In this document: in pieces, positions 1 through 11,335 of the stretch | Layout: each line of letters starts with the position of its first letter | Position numbering within the stretch: position 1 is the stretch's first letter | Source: Perca fluviatilis | Lineage: Eukaryota; Chordata; Actinopteri; Perciformes; Percidae | Assembly (NCBI RefSeq): GCF_010015445.1 | Contig: NC_053121.1 | Location: 26,913,934 to 26,977,933 of the forward strand | Reading direction: 5' to 3' | Length of the DNA stretch: 64,000 nt | Position numbers and translations under genes: made by a program | Notes under the pieces: model-generated | Told to the model about the DNA's origin: nothing | The model's database searches: none | Seen by the model: only the letters and a program-made list of their open reading frames with translations

Positions 1-497
1 TTGCAAAACAGCTCAAAAGGCTCGTCGTGCGCCTTGCACATCCTGCTCTCTAGGTTCTCAACCGGTTGGATTAGCTTGTGTTTTTTCATGGCGGGAATTC
101 TCTGATGAGGCTCCAGATGTGTGTCACAGAAAGACAAGAAACACACTAAGCAGGACTTGAGGGCTGTGAGCTTTGCCCCTGTGCATATATCACAGAGCAC
201 GTTTCCATTTCCTGCTTTTGCAGGGGGACCACAAGATCTTTCTTCAATCGATTTCTTAACCTTTGCAGCCATCCCAGCAATGAAAGTGTTAACCCGAAGC
301 ATTGGCCTGCTGTAGAAGTTCTCATTACACAGTGGACATTGCATTACAGTATCGTTAGTGTCCCAGTAGTTTGTGATGCAGTCAAGACAGAAGTTGTGCC
401 CACAGGGAATCGAGACCGGTTTAGTGAACACATCCAGACAGATGGAACAAAGAAAATTGTCCTCAGCAATTAGACTACTAGCAGCAGCAGAAGCCAT
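1..497 (-). CDS. TRIM/finTRIM-like E3 ubiquitin ligase, 5' coding exon (partial)
   Basis: A minus-strand frame opens with ATG at 497-495 in good context (G at -3, G at +4) and runs without a stop off the left edge, giving 165 codons. A C3HC4 RING is visible: C17, C20, C32, H34, C37, C40, C54, C57, with FLCSICLDVF and IPCGHNFC. B-box 1 follows (C102, C105, C116, C119, C124, H127, H131) and then the start of B-box 2 (MCKAHDEPFELFC). This order in one large first coding exon is the teleost finTRIM/TRIM plan; the coiled coil and any PRY-SPRY domain would lie outside the window. RING-TRIM proteins are cytosolic ubiquitin ligases, many of them antiviral. All RING ligands are intact and there is no frameshift, so it looks functional. 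The exact family member cannot be named from this part. Confidence 0.9.
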   Translation of the reverse strand, partial: MASAAASSLIAEDNFLCSICLDVFTKPVSIPCGHNFCLDCITNYWDTNDTVMQCPLCNENFYSRPMLRVNTFIAGMAAKVKKSIEERSCGPPAKAGNGNVLCDICTGAKLTALKSCLVCFLSFCDTHLEPHQRIPAMKKHKLIQPVENLESRMCKAHDEPFELFC

Positions 498-499
498 GT

Positions 500-645
500 C
501 TAGAAAATATAAGGTAAAATATTGAAAAAAGTTAGACATTAATAGATCTGCATTGGTTGTTTTTTTACTGCTCTGTTTGAAATTACTGAAATAAACTAGT
601 TAAAACTAAAGACCAGACTGCAAACATGACAAATTGCAACTTTAC
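500..645 (-). other. 5'UTR intron of the TRIM-like gene
   Basis: On the minus strand a consensus donor (CTCCAG then GTAAAG, boundary 646/645) and an acceptor (TTTTCTAG then AC-ATG, boundary 500/499) enclose 146 bases. The acceptor lies two bases before the start codon, an arrangement common in TRIM genes with a leader exon. Splicing is inferred from these signals only. Confidence 0.6.
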
Positions 646-700
646 CTGGAGTATGTAGGTCTAAATCTTTTTAGATCTGTAAAGGAAAGTAAAAACATAC
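646..700 (-). other. Probable non-coding leader exon of the TRIM-like gene
   Basis: The sequence upstream of the donor at 646 would form the 5'UTR. Its 5' end is uncertain: a pyrimidine-rich acceptor-like stretch ending in ACAG at about 677 could make it a 31-base internal exon, or transcription may simply start around 680-715. No TATA box is evident. Confidence 0.4.
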
Positions 701-718
701 GGCCCTTTTCCTCCTTTT

Positions 719-732
719 AGTTTCTCTTTCAG
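719..732 (-). promoter_or_regulatory. Interferon-stimulated response element (ISRE)
   Basis: On the minus strand the sequence CTGAAAGAGAAACT matches the ISRE core GAAANNGAAACT at all defined positions. It sits about 70 bases upstream of the leader-exon donor and about 220 bases upstream of the ATG, the usual place in interferon-inducible genes. ISREs bind ISGF3 and IRF factors; control of this gene by interferon is inferred. Confidence 0.65.
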
Positions 733-2310
733 CAGTGATGTCAGAGTGCTAGTCTCCACCCATTTCCTTATCTAACTGGAACAAGTTAACCCATTACAGG
801 CTGCAATTCACTACTGACCCAGGTCGAGAGCTTTTTTTGTCTTCTTGATCCATTAGAGCTTAGTTAGAGGTATAAAATGTGTCCCCAATCTTGACTTCAA
901 AGGCTTGTATACAGCTATATGAGCAGTGGTTCTCTCAGGGTGCATTATTCATATTATTCTATGCACTTTCTTACTTTCTTGTTGATGTATTTACAATGTT
1001 AGTGCTTCAAAACTCCCTTTCATGTACAGTATTATGCACAAATGAGATAAAAGCTGTGAGAAAGCACAACATGCTAAATTCTAAATTGGTTTGTGAGTAT
1101 GCATGTGTGTGCATTTGCACCACATGAGAGTGCTTGGTGAAGGCATCTGCATTAAGAACTGTAAATGCTCTCGTCCTGTACATTCTTCTCTGAGGAAACA
1201 AGGCTTTAAACACAATGGCTTCGCTGCCTCCTTGAAGGGCTTTGTCACAACTGAAATAATCGGTGTAGTATCTGTGCATTTGCAGCATTCATGTATGATT
1301 GAATGTATTTCTATTGCTGCATATGGGTTTATCCACAAACTGCGCTTTGCAGGAATGCAGGTGTGAGCATGTGAAAATGGGCTGATGGTTGGAAAAAAAA
1401 GATGAGTGATACATTGTACTTAAGCTTTCAGTGACACAAATTAATTAGCCTTCATGCAGATTGGTCTGTCAGTTACACTGGTTATGTGTCTGTTTAAATA
1501 TGTGTATGTGGGCGTATGCTGTACGCATCATTTCTCAGTGTTTTAGTGCTCCATTATTAAACATGTCGTGTATTTGCAGGAGTCTTTACTGTTGAAATGC
1601 GAATAGCTTGTACAGCCTACGCCAGGCGTTAATGAATTCACTGACTGGCAGTATCAAGACAGACTTTGAAAATCCAATCATACAACACTTATTTATATAT
1701 TTATATATATATATATATATTTGCTCAGTATTTTTGAATTATGTATATATACAGTTTATGTGCTCAGGAAATGTGACTGATCTGAAAATGACAGGCCACC
1801 GCTGATCAGAGCTCTCTTGAGCCACATCTTATCCAAGCCTCACCTCAATGTCTTGTCTGCCATAAAACATTCAAACGACATTTGGATCGGATGGGGATTC
1901 CCTTTGATCCTGGACTGTGTGGAACTCCAGGACCCGAGCCTTTCTTCTCCTCCGCATGATCCACTGGTTCATGGAAAGTTGAGAGGGAGTCGGGGCTTTT
2001 CTCCTCCCATGATTTTACTTCTTCTCACTCCTTCCTTCATTCAACCAGAGCTTTCTCCCTCTTCATCTCTGTTCTGTGGCCTGTCGGCTCCCACTTGTAG
2101 CTTGCTTCTCTCACCTTGAATACATGAATAAGAGATTAGAGGAGCTCAAAATGCCAGAGACACAGACCTTCCTCTATTAAAATTGAATGCCTCCCGCTAG
2201 GTGTCTGCTCAGTTTTAAACTGAGTGTGAGTCTACAGTAAAGCCTGGTCTGGTGGTGGACTACAGGCTAAACTGTGTCATTGGATAACATCACCATCATT
2301 GACAAAATAA

Positions 2311-2311
<1 letters not shown>
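733..2311. other. No gene or recognised repeat
   Basis: AT-rich non-coding DNA. Apart from a short TA run near 1695-1720, nothing could be assigned. Open frames on both strands are short, mutually overlapping and without known motifs. Confidence 0.5.
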
Positions 2312-2353
<42 letters not shown>

Positions 2354-2376
2354 ATAATAACTATTATTATTATAAG
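2312..2376. repeat. ATT/AAT trinucleotide microsatellite
   Basis: A near-perfect ATT array of about 13 units, then a short ATA and TAT stretch. Confidence 0.95.
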
Positions 2377-2826
2377 CTATTGGGCTAAAAGTATGTGTGT
2401 ACACCTTGTCTACCTGCTGAGGTTCTCATCTCGATTAAAGCTGCCCCGTTAAAGTTAAGTTCACATTCACTGTTACACACCATAACCATGTATCCTTGAG
2501 GTCCATCAAACATTTGTAGTGCATTTCCATCCTAATCTAACATTTACAGTTGGATTTTAAATTTTTTTAACATTCATGTTTACTTGCTAGCAGACTTCTT
2601 CTCCCCTGCCTTTGCTCTTGCATTACTCCATATCTTAGTGTGTTACGGCTACCCGTTAATCATTGGAATTGTGTGAATCCATAAGTAGGACTTGGTATCA
2701 ACTCACCCACGTGCGCATGCATGCATTAGCACATGAGATAAACAAAACAAAGACCCACTTGTAGAAAAACAGCTCCATAGGTCCAAAACTCCACATGGAA
2801 CCTTTAAGGAAAATCCTAAATGGATT
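2377..2826. other. No gene seen
   Basis: Unique-looking AT-rich sequence with no exon, repeat or RNA gene that I can support. Confidence 0.5.
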
Positions 2827-2830
2827 TTAA

Positions 2831-3180
2831 AATGCTCATTTTATGCTTTTGGGCTTTTTCCCTTTCCTTTATTGTATTATATATCTTTTTTGTACACGTT
2901 ATAGGTTTACAAAGTGAAAAAGCCCAAAGTCCACTCCAAAGGGACTTACCATCTCCAACAGAAAACTCTGTTCACAAACTGCTCCAAACAGCTCTATTGT
3001 AGTCCAGCCTTTAATTCCGTGACGAACGAGTGTCACTTTGTAACACAAGTTATAATGCTCGCCTAGCTGCTAGCGTGGCACGCCCTCATACTCTGCAACT
3101 GACTAGCTAGCAGTGCTTACCTAGGTACTGTACATGTGCGACTCCCAACCAAGATGGAACATGAGCATAATATGAGCACT
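2831..3180. mobile_element. TTAA-flanked MITE (350 bp)
   Basis: TTAA at 2827-2830 and 3181-3184 flanks a 350 bp element. Its ends are inverted repeats: AATGCTCATTTTATG on the left, and AGTGCTCATATTATG when the right end is reverse-complemented. There is no coding capacity. A TTAA duplication is typical of piggyBac and Kolobok elements. The right end (GAGCATAATATG) is close to that of the element at 49289-49999, so the two belong to related families. Confidence 0.8.
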
Positions 3181-3184
3181 TTAA

Positions 3185-4059
3185 TACAATACTCACATGT
3201 TGTATGTTCATTAAAAGAGTTATTGATTTCTGTAATCATTCCTCTTTTCCACTCTGCCTGTGAAGTGATAACTTTGCAGAGCGACTACACTGTAACAAAA
3301 ACTTGGTCCTATGCAAAAGTCCAATCAGAAGTTCTGTTGAAGCCAATATAAGACCTCAGCAGTCAGTCAAATTTCAAGTTGGTCACTACATCATGTGTTG
3401 GTTTATAACCAGTCTTTTGTTACAGGGCAACAAATTTCCATGTGACACATCCCTCTGCCAAAGCTTAGCTAGGCAACACTGGCAGTGGAATCACAAAGAC
3501 CGACTTTTGTCCTAAGATGTCTGTAAGTTTGGTATGAGTATCCACTCAATTTGGCAGACTCGGGCTGCTAAAACTTTGTATTAGTTTTTGCCAAAATTCA
3601 GATTACATTTTTGCACGAAAAAAGACTCTTTTATCTCCCATTTTTTACAGTGTAGTTGTGCAGCAATGGTATCGCTACATGGCCAGTGACAGGAGGAATG
3701 ATTACAGCATTCAATAACTCTTTCAATGTACACATGGCAAGTTTTATATTACGGTATTCTAGTCCAAAACTCAAGGTATTCAGTTTACTAAAGTTTAAGT
3801 CAAGGAAAAGCACATAAAGGTTTCTTACAATCAAAATAGCATAGATCATTTTTTTCATTTGACTAATAGACTAATAGATAACATATGGTGCATTGACTTT
3901 GTGGCAACAGTATTGGACAAACCCTTTCCTGTATCAACAATGACCACACGCCTGGGTACTAGGTAAGGTCCATAAAGAAATATTTTCGTTCGTTGACTGG
4001 CCCCTGCATAAATGTATACATTTGTTTAGTTGTTGTTCTGGTTAATATCCTAGCTATTG
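3185..4059. other. No gene seen
   Basis: Non-coding AT-rich DNA between two MITEs; no repeat or exon could be assigned. Confidence 0.5.
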
Positions 4060-4067
4060 GCAATAGT

Positions 4068-4388
4068 TAAATGGAGAAAATAAAATATCACAATATTTTT
4101 GACCAAATACCTCGATGTTGATATTGCGTCGATATTGTAAGGTCAGCAATATTTAGCAAAATATTTACACAATGAGAGTTTTGCTAAATAATAATCGGAA
4201 ATGTGAACTGTATATAATGACTAGGTAGATAAAGGAAAATAATAGAACAGCTAGAACAATTTTGCAGCCTTTAAACCCAGGAAAAGACAACACATGTCAA
4301 ATTACGATATCATGATATCCAAAATGTAAGACGATATCTAGCCTCATATATCGATATAGATAGAATATTGATATGTTACCCAGCTCTA
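4068..4388. mobile_element. hAT-type MITE rich in GATATC/ATATCG motifs
   Basis: The right end is TTACCCAGCTCTA, the common hAT terminal sequence TAGAGCTGGG on the other strand. Near-identical 8-mers flank it: GCAATAGT at 4060-4067 and GCAATAGC at 4389-4396. The interior has paired GATATC and ATATCG motifs near both ends. The left terminus is eroded, so the left boundary rests on the duplication. Confidence 0.65.
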
Positions 4389-4396
4389 GCAATAGC

Positions 4397-6086
4397 GCTG
4401 CCATGTGTGGAAGCATTGCAACTGCGTAGATGAACTTCATTTTTTGAGTGACAGCCCTAATTGGCAACATTTGTGTGTTTGAATCCAAAAGCAATGGATC
4501 TCACATTAAAATTCATAGTCGTAATAACATCACTGGTAATCTAGCTGAAGAAACACACACAAACATCGAAGGGAGAAATATAAGCTGCCAGATTTTGTCT
4601 GTGGGCTGTGTGTATGGCAGCCATGCTCTACAGTGTTGTGAGGGAGAAAGAGGAGACACGCTCACCTCCATCATTCTAGTTTGTTTACTACTTGGTCAGT
4701 GCAGAGGGTTGTGTTATTGCCAACCCCCAGACACAACAGTTCTGGAGGGAAGATAAATAATTAGTCATGAGATGAGTTTCTCCCTTCATCCATCAGCCCA
4801 GGGAACATAGGAGAACTGAAGCCAAATCAGAGTCCTCTCCCTCCAGTGTTTCTGTTCCCCAGACACTCAGCTTTAGATTCCCACCTTGATAGGACGACTT
4901 TGAAACGCTCAAAAGCTTGCGAGGACGACTTCATCTTTGTCAGGGTGTTGGCGGATTAAAAGCATTTCTTTTTTTCGCGGCTCTTGTTAAAAACAGTGCT
5001 TTTATCATTGTAAAGAGGGAGCAGAGATACTACTTCACCTCTTCATCGAAATTGTCTAGCAAAGTAGAAACACTGAATCTAAGTTGCAAGTCAATTCAAA
5101 GCACATTCATCATGCCATTCAAATCTTCAACTGTAACACTACATCTTATCTCTACCCTGATTGTTTCTCCTCTTCTCTAGTAATTCGGCAGTGTGTGGAA
5201 GAAGATTCTTAGGCTTTGTGAAGTCAAATAAAGAATGAGTAAATGTGGGACACTAGCAGTTGAGAAGTTATTTAAAGTTCCTTAAGTGACACATTAAAAC
5301 TAAATAGAAAATGAATACTGTATTTCCAGCTGATAGAAACCCCATGAGAAAACTCTTTAAGAGCTGAATGTTTTGTGAATTGTATCAGTGCCACTCAGCT
5401 GCTATAGAAATCAAACTGGACATTTTCTTGAACCCTGAGTGGTGCCTGGAGATTTAAAGCATCCAAAAGCTTATTTCCAAATGTAAAGGCTGTTGAGCTA
5501 TTTTATCTACGCTCTTATTCATTAGGCGTTCGACTGTTGGATTTACACCACTATCTGAGATGGCCTCCAAACAACAGAGGAGTTAGTTTGTCTGATAGGC
5601 TGCTTCAACTGTTTGAATTATTCATTTGTGTTATTTGCCAGACTCAGTTTCTGTGACTGAAAATGTAACAGGGATTGAATGATTGAGGATTCCATAAGGT
5701 GAAATATTTCTGCTGTTACAGAGGTCAAAAACTCCCGTTAGTTTGCTGCTTGTGGAGCCTTGGACAGCTAAAAACAACAGATTTTTATTCAATTGTAGAG
5801 CATTTGAAATGCATATTACAGGCTGTAAATAATGTGAATGTTGCCTTCTGTGATGGTAGCACTTGTTTAACACACCTGGAGGACATATAGATGTTTAGGA
5901 AACTATAAGATTTTCATCAAACCAAACCCTGTTTTTGATACTATTTGCCTTCACAGGATTGAGGAATTAACAGAAAATAAAGCATGTCCAGCATCACTTT
6001 TTTATTTTTATATATGTAATTGATAACAATGTCAGAGACCAGAGTAAATATTTAATTTTCCAGTAAAATTTTGCTTCTCTGTTGCA
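4397..6086. other. No gene or recognised repeat
   Basis: Low-complexity-poor, AT-rich intergenic or intronic sequence. Short frames (for example 4448-4756 and 4917-5180, plus strand) show no family motif, splice pattern or codon bias that would support coding. Confidence 0.5.
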
Positions 6087-8266
6087 TTCTCATCCAGGGA
6101 CGGACTGGGGCTAAAAAACACCCCTGGACTTTCTCCCAAATAGGCCCATCATTTAGCCATTTGCCCGTGGCAGTCCACGACAGACACTAGCCAGGATGTC
6201 CTGATACTATGCCACAATACTGTAGCCTTGTAGCCTATCAGACAAGGTATTCACAGCAAGTAACATCTCAAAACCAATGATGATAATTGGGATTGTGTTT
6301 ATTAATAAAGCCTCAGTCTTCAAATAAAAACTAAAAATGTACAATGCCATTACATCTTCATTGAAAATAAAATACAAATAATAAAATGTCACTGGCTACA
6401 GAAACCCCAAATTACACAAACTTGTAATTATAAAACAGTACAGAGTATTACTGACAACACCTTCAGAGATAAAATAGGCTACTTGCTGTACCTGAACATG
6501 GGGATTAGATGTATTGTAGGCCTATACCAAAACTACACTGAGAGTGTTAGTTACTATATACTATAACTATTCAAATATAAATGTATATAACATGTGTTGC
6601 TTTGTGTTAAAGAATTAGCATTGAATAACCTATTTAATATTTTCTCAATGTCATATTACACTTTTGATCAATTTAGTTTGTGAAGCTTTCACAAACAAAC
6701 CCCAGGTCTTTGCCAGTTCCACAATAGTAAACGCAAATATGAAAGACAAGGAAAAACTGTACTCTGATGAAAGACAGACAGAAAGTGCAAGCTATGATTT
6801 TTAGGTTAAACTTTTGGTTAAATTTGGTGAATTATTTAGTCCCCTTCCCTGTTTGTTGGCACGTTTAGAGTGGTACCAATGCATTCCTGATGTGTTCCTG
6901 TTTAATTTAATACCATAGTCATCATCCTAGCAGCAAAAGTGAGCTCACTACAACCTCTCATATACAACCAAGTGAAATCGCGGTCAACCCGCGATTCATT
7001 TATAACGCGTTTTAATGTTTCAAATTTACCTAACAGAAATTATTAACTACGTTAAGTTTGACAGCACTAAATGGCACGATAATTTTCATAATCATGATGC
7101 ACGCTCATGTTGAGCTGACTATGCAATTCGCTAAGATAGGGATAAAGGCAGCCTATAATGTTTCCAGCTCCTGGCACTTACCAGTTTTGCTGATGTGTGT
7201 GAAATTAACTCACGTCTAACGATGTAGGCCGACTCTTCCTCTTCAGTTATATGTTTACTAGACCTGTTCGAGTTGTGATTCACTCGGATCTTTAACCCGA
7301 GTCTTTAAATTGACTCACGAATCACGAGTCTCTAGCATCATTAACCCGGTTCAGTTGAGTCCTACTACAATTCAATCTAAAATGATAACAGCGGCACACA
7401 CAAACCTCTTGCAACATTAGCTTCTACTATTCCTAGCCATCTTAGCTGCAAAAAGCTTTATAACTTACAATTTCGTAGTTAACAGCAACTCTACAAGTCA
7501 ACTCAAGCGCCTGAGTGAGCAGAGAGACAGTCCTGACCATTGACATATATATAATGGACCAACAGATCCCGTTGCTCTGGACGGAGACCAGTGAAGGCTA
7601 TTAGAAGCACTTTTCCGGTGATGGCCAGCTTTACTGCGCAGCCTCCAACTGAGAGAGACCGCGTAAATGTGACGTGAGCAACGTGTCTGAAAGTTGTAAG
7701 TGTTCTGGTAGCTGTGCCAAGAGAAATCTCAATCATTCCCAATCTTACAGAGACGGAGAGCGTAGGTATATGTAAGGAGATAACATAAGCACATGCTAAT
7801 TATTGCTAACTAACATGCTAGTTAACATTAGTAATTAAACCTAAACAGCTAATGTAAGTCGAAACTGCCTGCGAGCTTCTCCTGTACTATACGGTAATTC
7901 CTCTACTGTGCGACAGTAAGTCACTTGGTTATGACACAATCGTTAGCCTATTTTTACAAAAACGTCTGCTACGGAGCCATAACTTCAGATACAAGGTAAT
8001 GGAGCCTTTTATACGTTGTTGTGTTTCTTTAGAACTAAACAATGGACAAATCGAGTCTTTAAACGCTTCAGATGTAAAGTTATTCTCAGTCAAGTGACGT
8101 AAAAAAAAAATGGCGGTCAGCGGAATGCTAACAGGAGGTGATGGCCAGTTAGCAACAAAATGGCGCCATGATGGCTCGAGTTCTGAAGCGAAGCTTACCC
8201 CCTTGGTCCTGACCCGCAGACTCAGAGCCGGAAGCTCGCAGACCGTGGGATTCACTCGAGAACTCA

Positions 8267-8979
8267 CGAGCCCTCGATGACTCGTGAGTTGTTGATGACT
8301 CATGAGTTGTTGATGACTCGTGAGTTCTCGCGGGAGTCAGTAAATCCCGCGAATCAACTGAATCAGCCGGCTACGTTGTCATGAGTGGATCTGATTCAGA
8401 CGAGCGAGCAGCGAGCGGGTGCAGCTTCTCCTCGAGCTCAGGGTAATGCAAATCAACAACAAAAGCCATTCTTTCACTTTTGAAACAACATACAATGTTC
8501 TGCACGTAGCCTAGCTAGGCCTACTGTAGGTTTGGTGGATAAATGTAGTATGCTAAATGCAATTAGGTTGAGCAGACAGTCCGAAACATTACAAGCTCGA
8601 CTCAGCTCGGCTCGCAGACAACTCATGAGTTGTCGACAACTCACGAGCCCTCGATGACTCATGAGTTGTTGATGACTCGTGAGTTCTCGCGGGAGTCAGT
8701 AAATCCCGCGAATCAACTGAATCAGCCGGCTACGTTGTCATGAGTGGATCTGATTCAGATGAGCGAGCAGCGAGCGAGTGCAGCTTCTCCTCGAGCTCAG
8801 GGTAATGCAAATCAACAACAAAAGCCATTCTTTCACTTCTGAAATAACATACAATGTTCTGCACGTAGCCTAGCTAGGCCTACTGTAGGTTTGGTGTATA
8901 AATGTAGTATATTAAAATGCAATTAGGTCGAGCAGACAGTCCGAAACATTATAAGCTCGCCTCGCCGACAACTCATGTT
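8267..8979. repeat. Two-copy tandem duplication (about 359 bp period) with 18 bp sub-repeats
   Basis: The unit beginning CGAGCCCTCGATGACTC at 8267 recurs at 8643. From CGGGAGTCAG onward (8331 and 8690) the two copies run in parallel at a constant 359 bp offset with few mismatches. The left copy holds three, and the right copy two, 18 bp units of the type GATGACTCGTGAGTTGTT, which are near-palindromic. The copies are so alike that the duplication must be recent relative to the host element. Confidence 0.88.
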
Positions 8980-9290
8980 TTTTTTTTTTTACTTCACAAA
9001 ACTTTATTATTCAAATACAGATGCACATACACATTTAAAACATTAAATGCATACAGTGCATACATGAAAAAGGGGCGCATGGAATTTACATTAAAGAGAT
9101 TTTAAGTCATTGTAAATGTTCAGAGTCCAGATGGCTTTCTTATTTGTCAGTCCTATTAAAGTTAAAAAATATAATTCCATGTCATTTTTAAATGAATATT
9201 CGGTTTTCTTTCAGACCATTTATATTTATGGATATTTTTTTCAAATAAAATTAAAAGATTCTAAATGAAAACATGGCATTTTATCCACAT
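8979..9290 (-). mobile_element. Reverse-oriented retro-insert with poly(A) tail (LINE 3' end or retrocopied 3'UTR)
   Basis: On the minus strand the insert ends with AATAAAG, 12 more bases, then 12 A residues. This is the layout of a polyadenylated transcript copied into DNA. It begins where the second tandem copy breaks off (CAACTCATG). The left (5') limit near 9290 is approximate. There is no open frame long enough to name the source, so LINE tail versus mRNA 3'UTR is undecided. Confidence 0.5.
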
Positions 9291-9576
9291 CAAAAGCTCA
9301 CCTTGGATGTAGCATGACTCAAGTGATTCAAGTGACTCGCACAACCCGGATCAGTTTAGTGAGTGACTCAGAATAACCTGAATCCTAAAAAGGAATCGAG
9401 TTTGCCAGGCCTAATGTTTACACGTAGCATATAAGTGATTGTATTTGCGCCCCCTGCTGTTGGGTGTTAATATCGCTTTAATAGACTTTTTTTTTTTGTG
9501 CCGACAGCCGTCAGTTGGACGGCCGTTCTGGACTTTTCCAGAACGCACAGATTGTCAGTCCGTCCCTGTTCTCATC

Positions 9577-11214
9577 TCTTGTATGCTTTTACCCTGGCGA
9601 GCTACTACTTGATCTCCCATTTCAAACCGGTTCTCCTTCCCTCAATTTGCAGCAACCACCTCTTTTTTTGAGTCACTCACCCCAACTTCAGCCACATTTA
9701 ATGACTCTGAGCTGCAGCCTTTGCTTGGCTGTCACACAGGGGCTTTTAACAAGGTCCTGCAGTCCTGCTGCTCTTTCCTCCTCATTCTATCATGCTGAAG
9801 CCACTTTGCCCTCTTTCCTCCTGTAATTTAGCTTTTCTCTGAGGTTAAAATGTACAGGTGCTGCCAAACTAGGGGTAGAAACGGTAAGTGGTTAGTGCCT
9901 CGTTGCCTTTTATTAAACAGGAGCCTGCACGTTTCTCAGCCACCTACCAGGCATTGGTAAAGACAGATTTTTCCGATTTGTTATTGGCTTAACGTCCAGA
10001 CATGCATGAATGAGAATCTTATATTTTAGTTCATTCCTGAATAAAAAAAAAAGTGTATGTCTCTCAAGTAGCATGTGTGTGCTTTACAATACACATCATT
10101 AAAATGATCTGCAACAATGTTGATAAGTAATTAATCCTTTCATAATTTTGTCATTTTTCAAGTAAAAATTACAAAAATGCACAGGCTCCAGCTTCTGAAA
10201 TGTGAATTTGTTTTTGATTTTCATGTTTTGATACGTCCATGATAGTGAACGGAATCTCCTTTCCAAATTTTTTTGGACATTGTCGACTTGCTTCCTGGGA
10301 AATTGCATTTTCTAACCATTTGTATTATATTTTATAGATGAAACAATCAATTAATTAAGATAATAACCAGCGTAATCATCGACAACAGTCCTAGCATAGT
10401 ATAGCCTTTATGGATGGATGAGTGGAATATTTTAAACTGAGGTATGTCTCAGTTAATACGGGCTGGAATGAGTACATGTGTTTATAGATGAATGGAGATC
10501 TGATGTCCTTGGGCTTGTATTTGTATTCATAACGAACAAGGAAATTAAAGCCAACTAAATCACCTCAGGCTCCGTGCATTTCAATTATAGACAGTATAAA
10601 AGAGTTATCGATCCATAGCAGAGGAGACACACAGAGAGGCAGAGCGATTTTTAAATACTCATCAGTCGTCACGCTCCTATAAGGTTTGGTAAATCCGTTC
10701 TTTAATAGATTTTTAGGAGGAGGCAAATGCCGGCGAGCTTCAGCAGACAAGTTAAACAGTTCAAAGTAGTGGTGTGCTAGTCTGAAATGAATTCCGTTGT
10801 GTATTCCCCTGTACGGTTTCTCTAGTAATCTATATCGCACTACAGTGTTCTCCAAGAAAGCCCCAGTGGGTTCTGGCGTTCCATCATCTTTAAGCTCCAG
10901 TAAAAAGCAGGGAGGGGCGGCTGCTCAGGTTCATTCATTGTTCCACCTGACCATGATTAATGTGAGAATGGCCCGGTTCATACCTAAACCACAGATCTTC
11001 CCCATCTCACTCCTTCCCGCAGCCTTCAGCCCCTCTCTCAAATGGTTTAGCAGTGGGATCCAATATGTTCAGCCAGCTATGCAGCTCCAGAGGTCAACTA
11101 ACCATCTCCCAGATGTCCTGCGAGACCCTCTAGTTCCATGGATAGACTTCTGAGCGGGTCCACCGAGCACAGGCCCAGGGGCCCAAAGGGTTTCCAACAT
11201 TTCTTGTTGGAAAT
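9577..11214. other. No supported gene
   Basis: Non-coding DNA. A minus-strand frame of 96 codons (10855-10565) is the only one of note; it has no recognised domain, and no Kozak or splice context was found that makes it credible as a gene. Confidence 0.45.
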
Positions 11215-11335
11215 GAACAACTACAAAGACACACAAAAGGACTACAAAGAGATGCAAAAAGACAACAAAGAGACACAAAAAGATTACAAAGATGCAAAAC
11301 AACCACATGCAACACAACCACAAAGAAATGCAAAA
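11215..11335. repeat. Purine-rich minisatellite (ACAAAGANAC-type units)
   Basis: An irregular tandem array built from units such as TACAAAGAGATGCAAAAAGA, about 20 bp long, with substitutions between units. This explains the charged, repetitive open frame on the plus strand and the hydrophobic frame on the minus strand here. Confidence 0.75.

Larger units (their letters stand above)
7259..9413. mobile_element. Nested hAT-type element rich in TGACTC motifs
   Basis: The 8 bp duplications ATGTTTAC (7251-7258 and 9414-9421) bound a 2155 bp element. Its ends are TAGACCTGTTCGAGTT and, reverse-complemented, TAGGCCTGGCAAACTCGATT. Subterminal regions and the centre carry many TGACTC/GAGTCA motifs, including five exact TGACTCA heptamers (7311, 8296, 8655, 9315, 9364). 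No transposase frame is visible. It sits inside the hAT element at 6095-9568 and so is younger. Confidence 0.82.
6095..9568. mobile_element. hAT-type DNA transposon (3.5 kb, non-autonomous, composite)
   Basis: The termini are CAGGGACGGACTG at 6095 and its exact complement ending at 9568, flanked by perfect 8 bp duplications TTCTCATC (6087-6094 and 9569-9576). The 8 bp duplication and the CAGGG start are hAT hallmarks. No transposase frame remains. More than half the length is a second hAT element (7259-9413) inserted within it. Confidence 0.88.
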
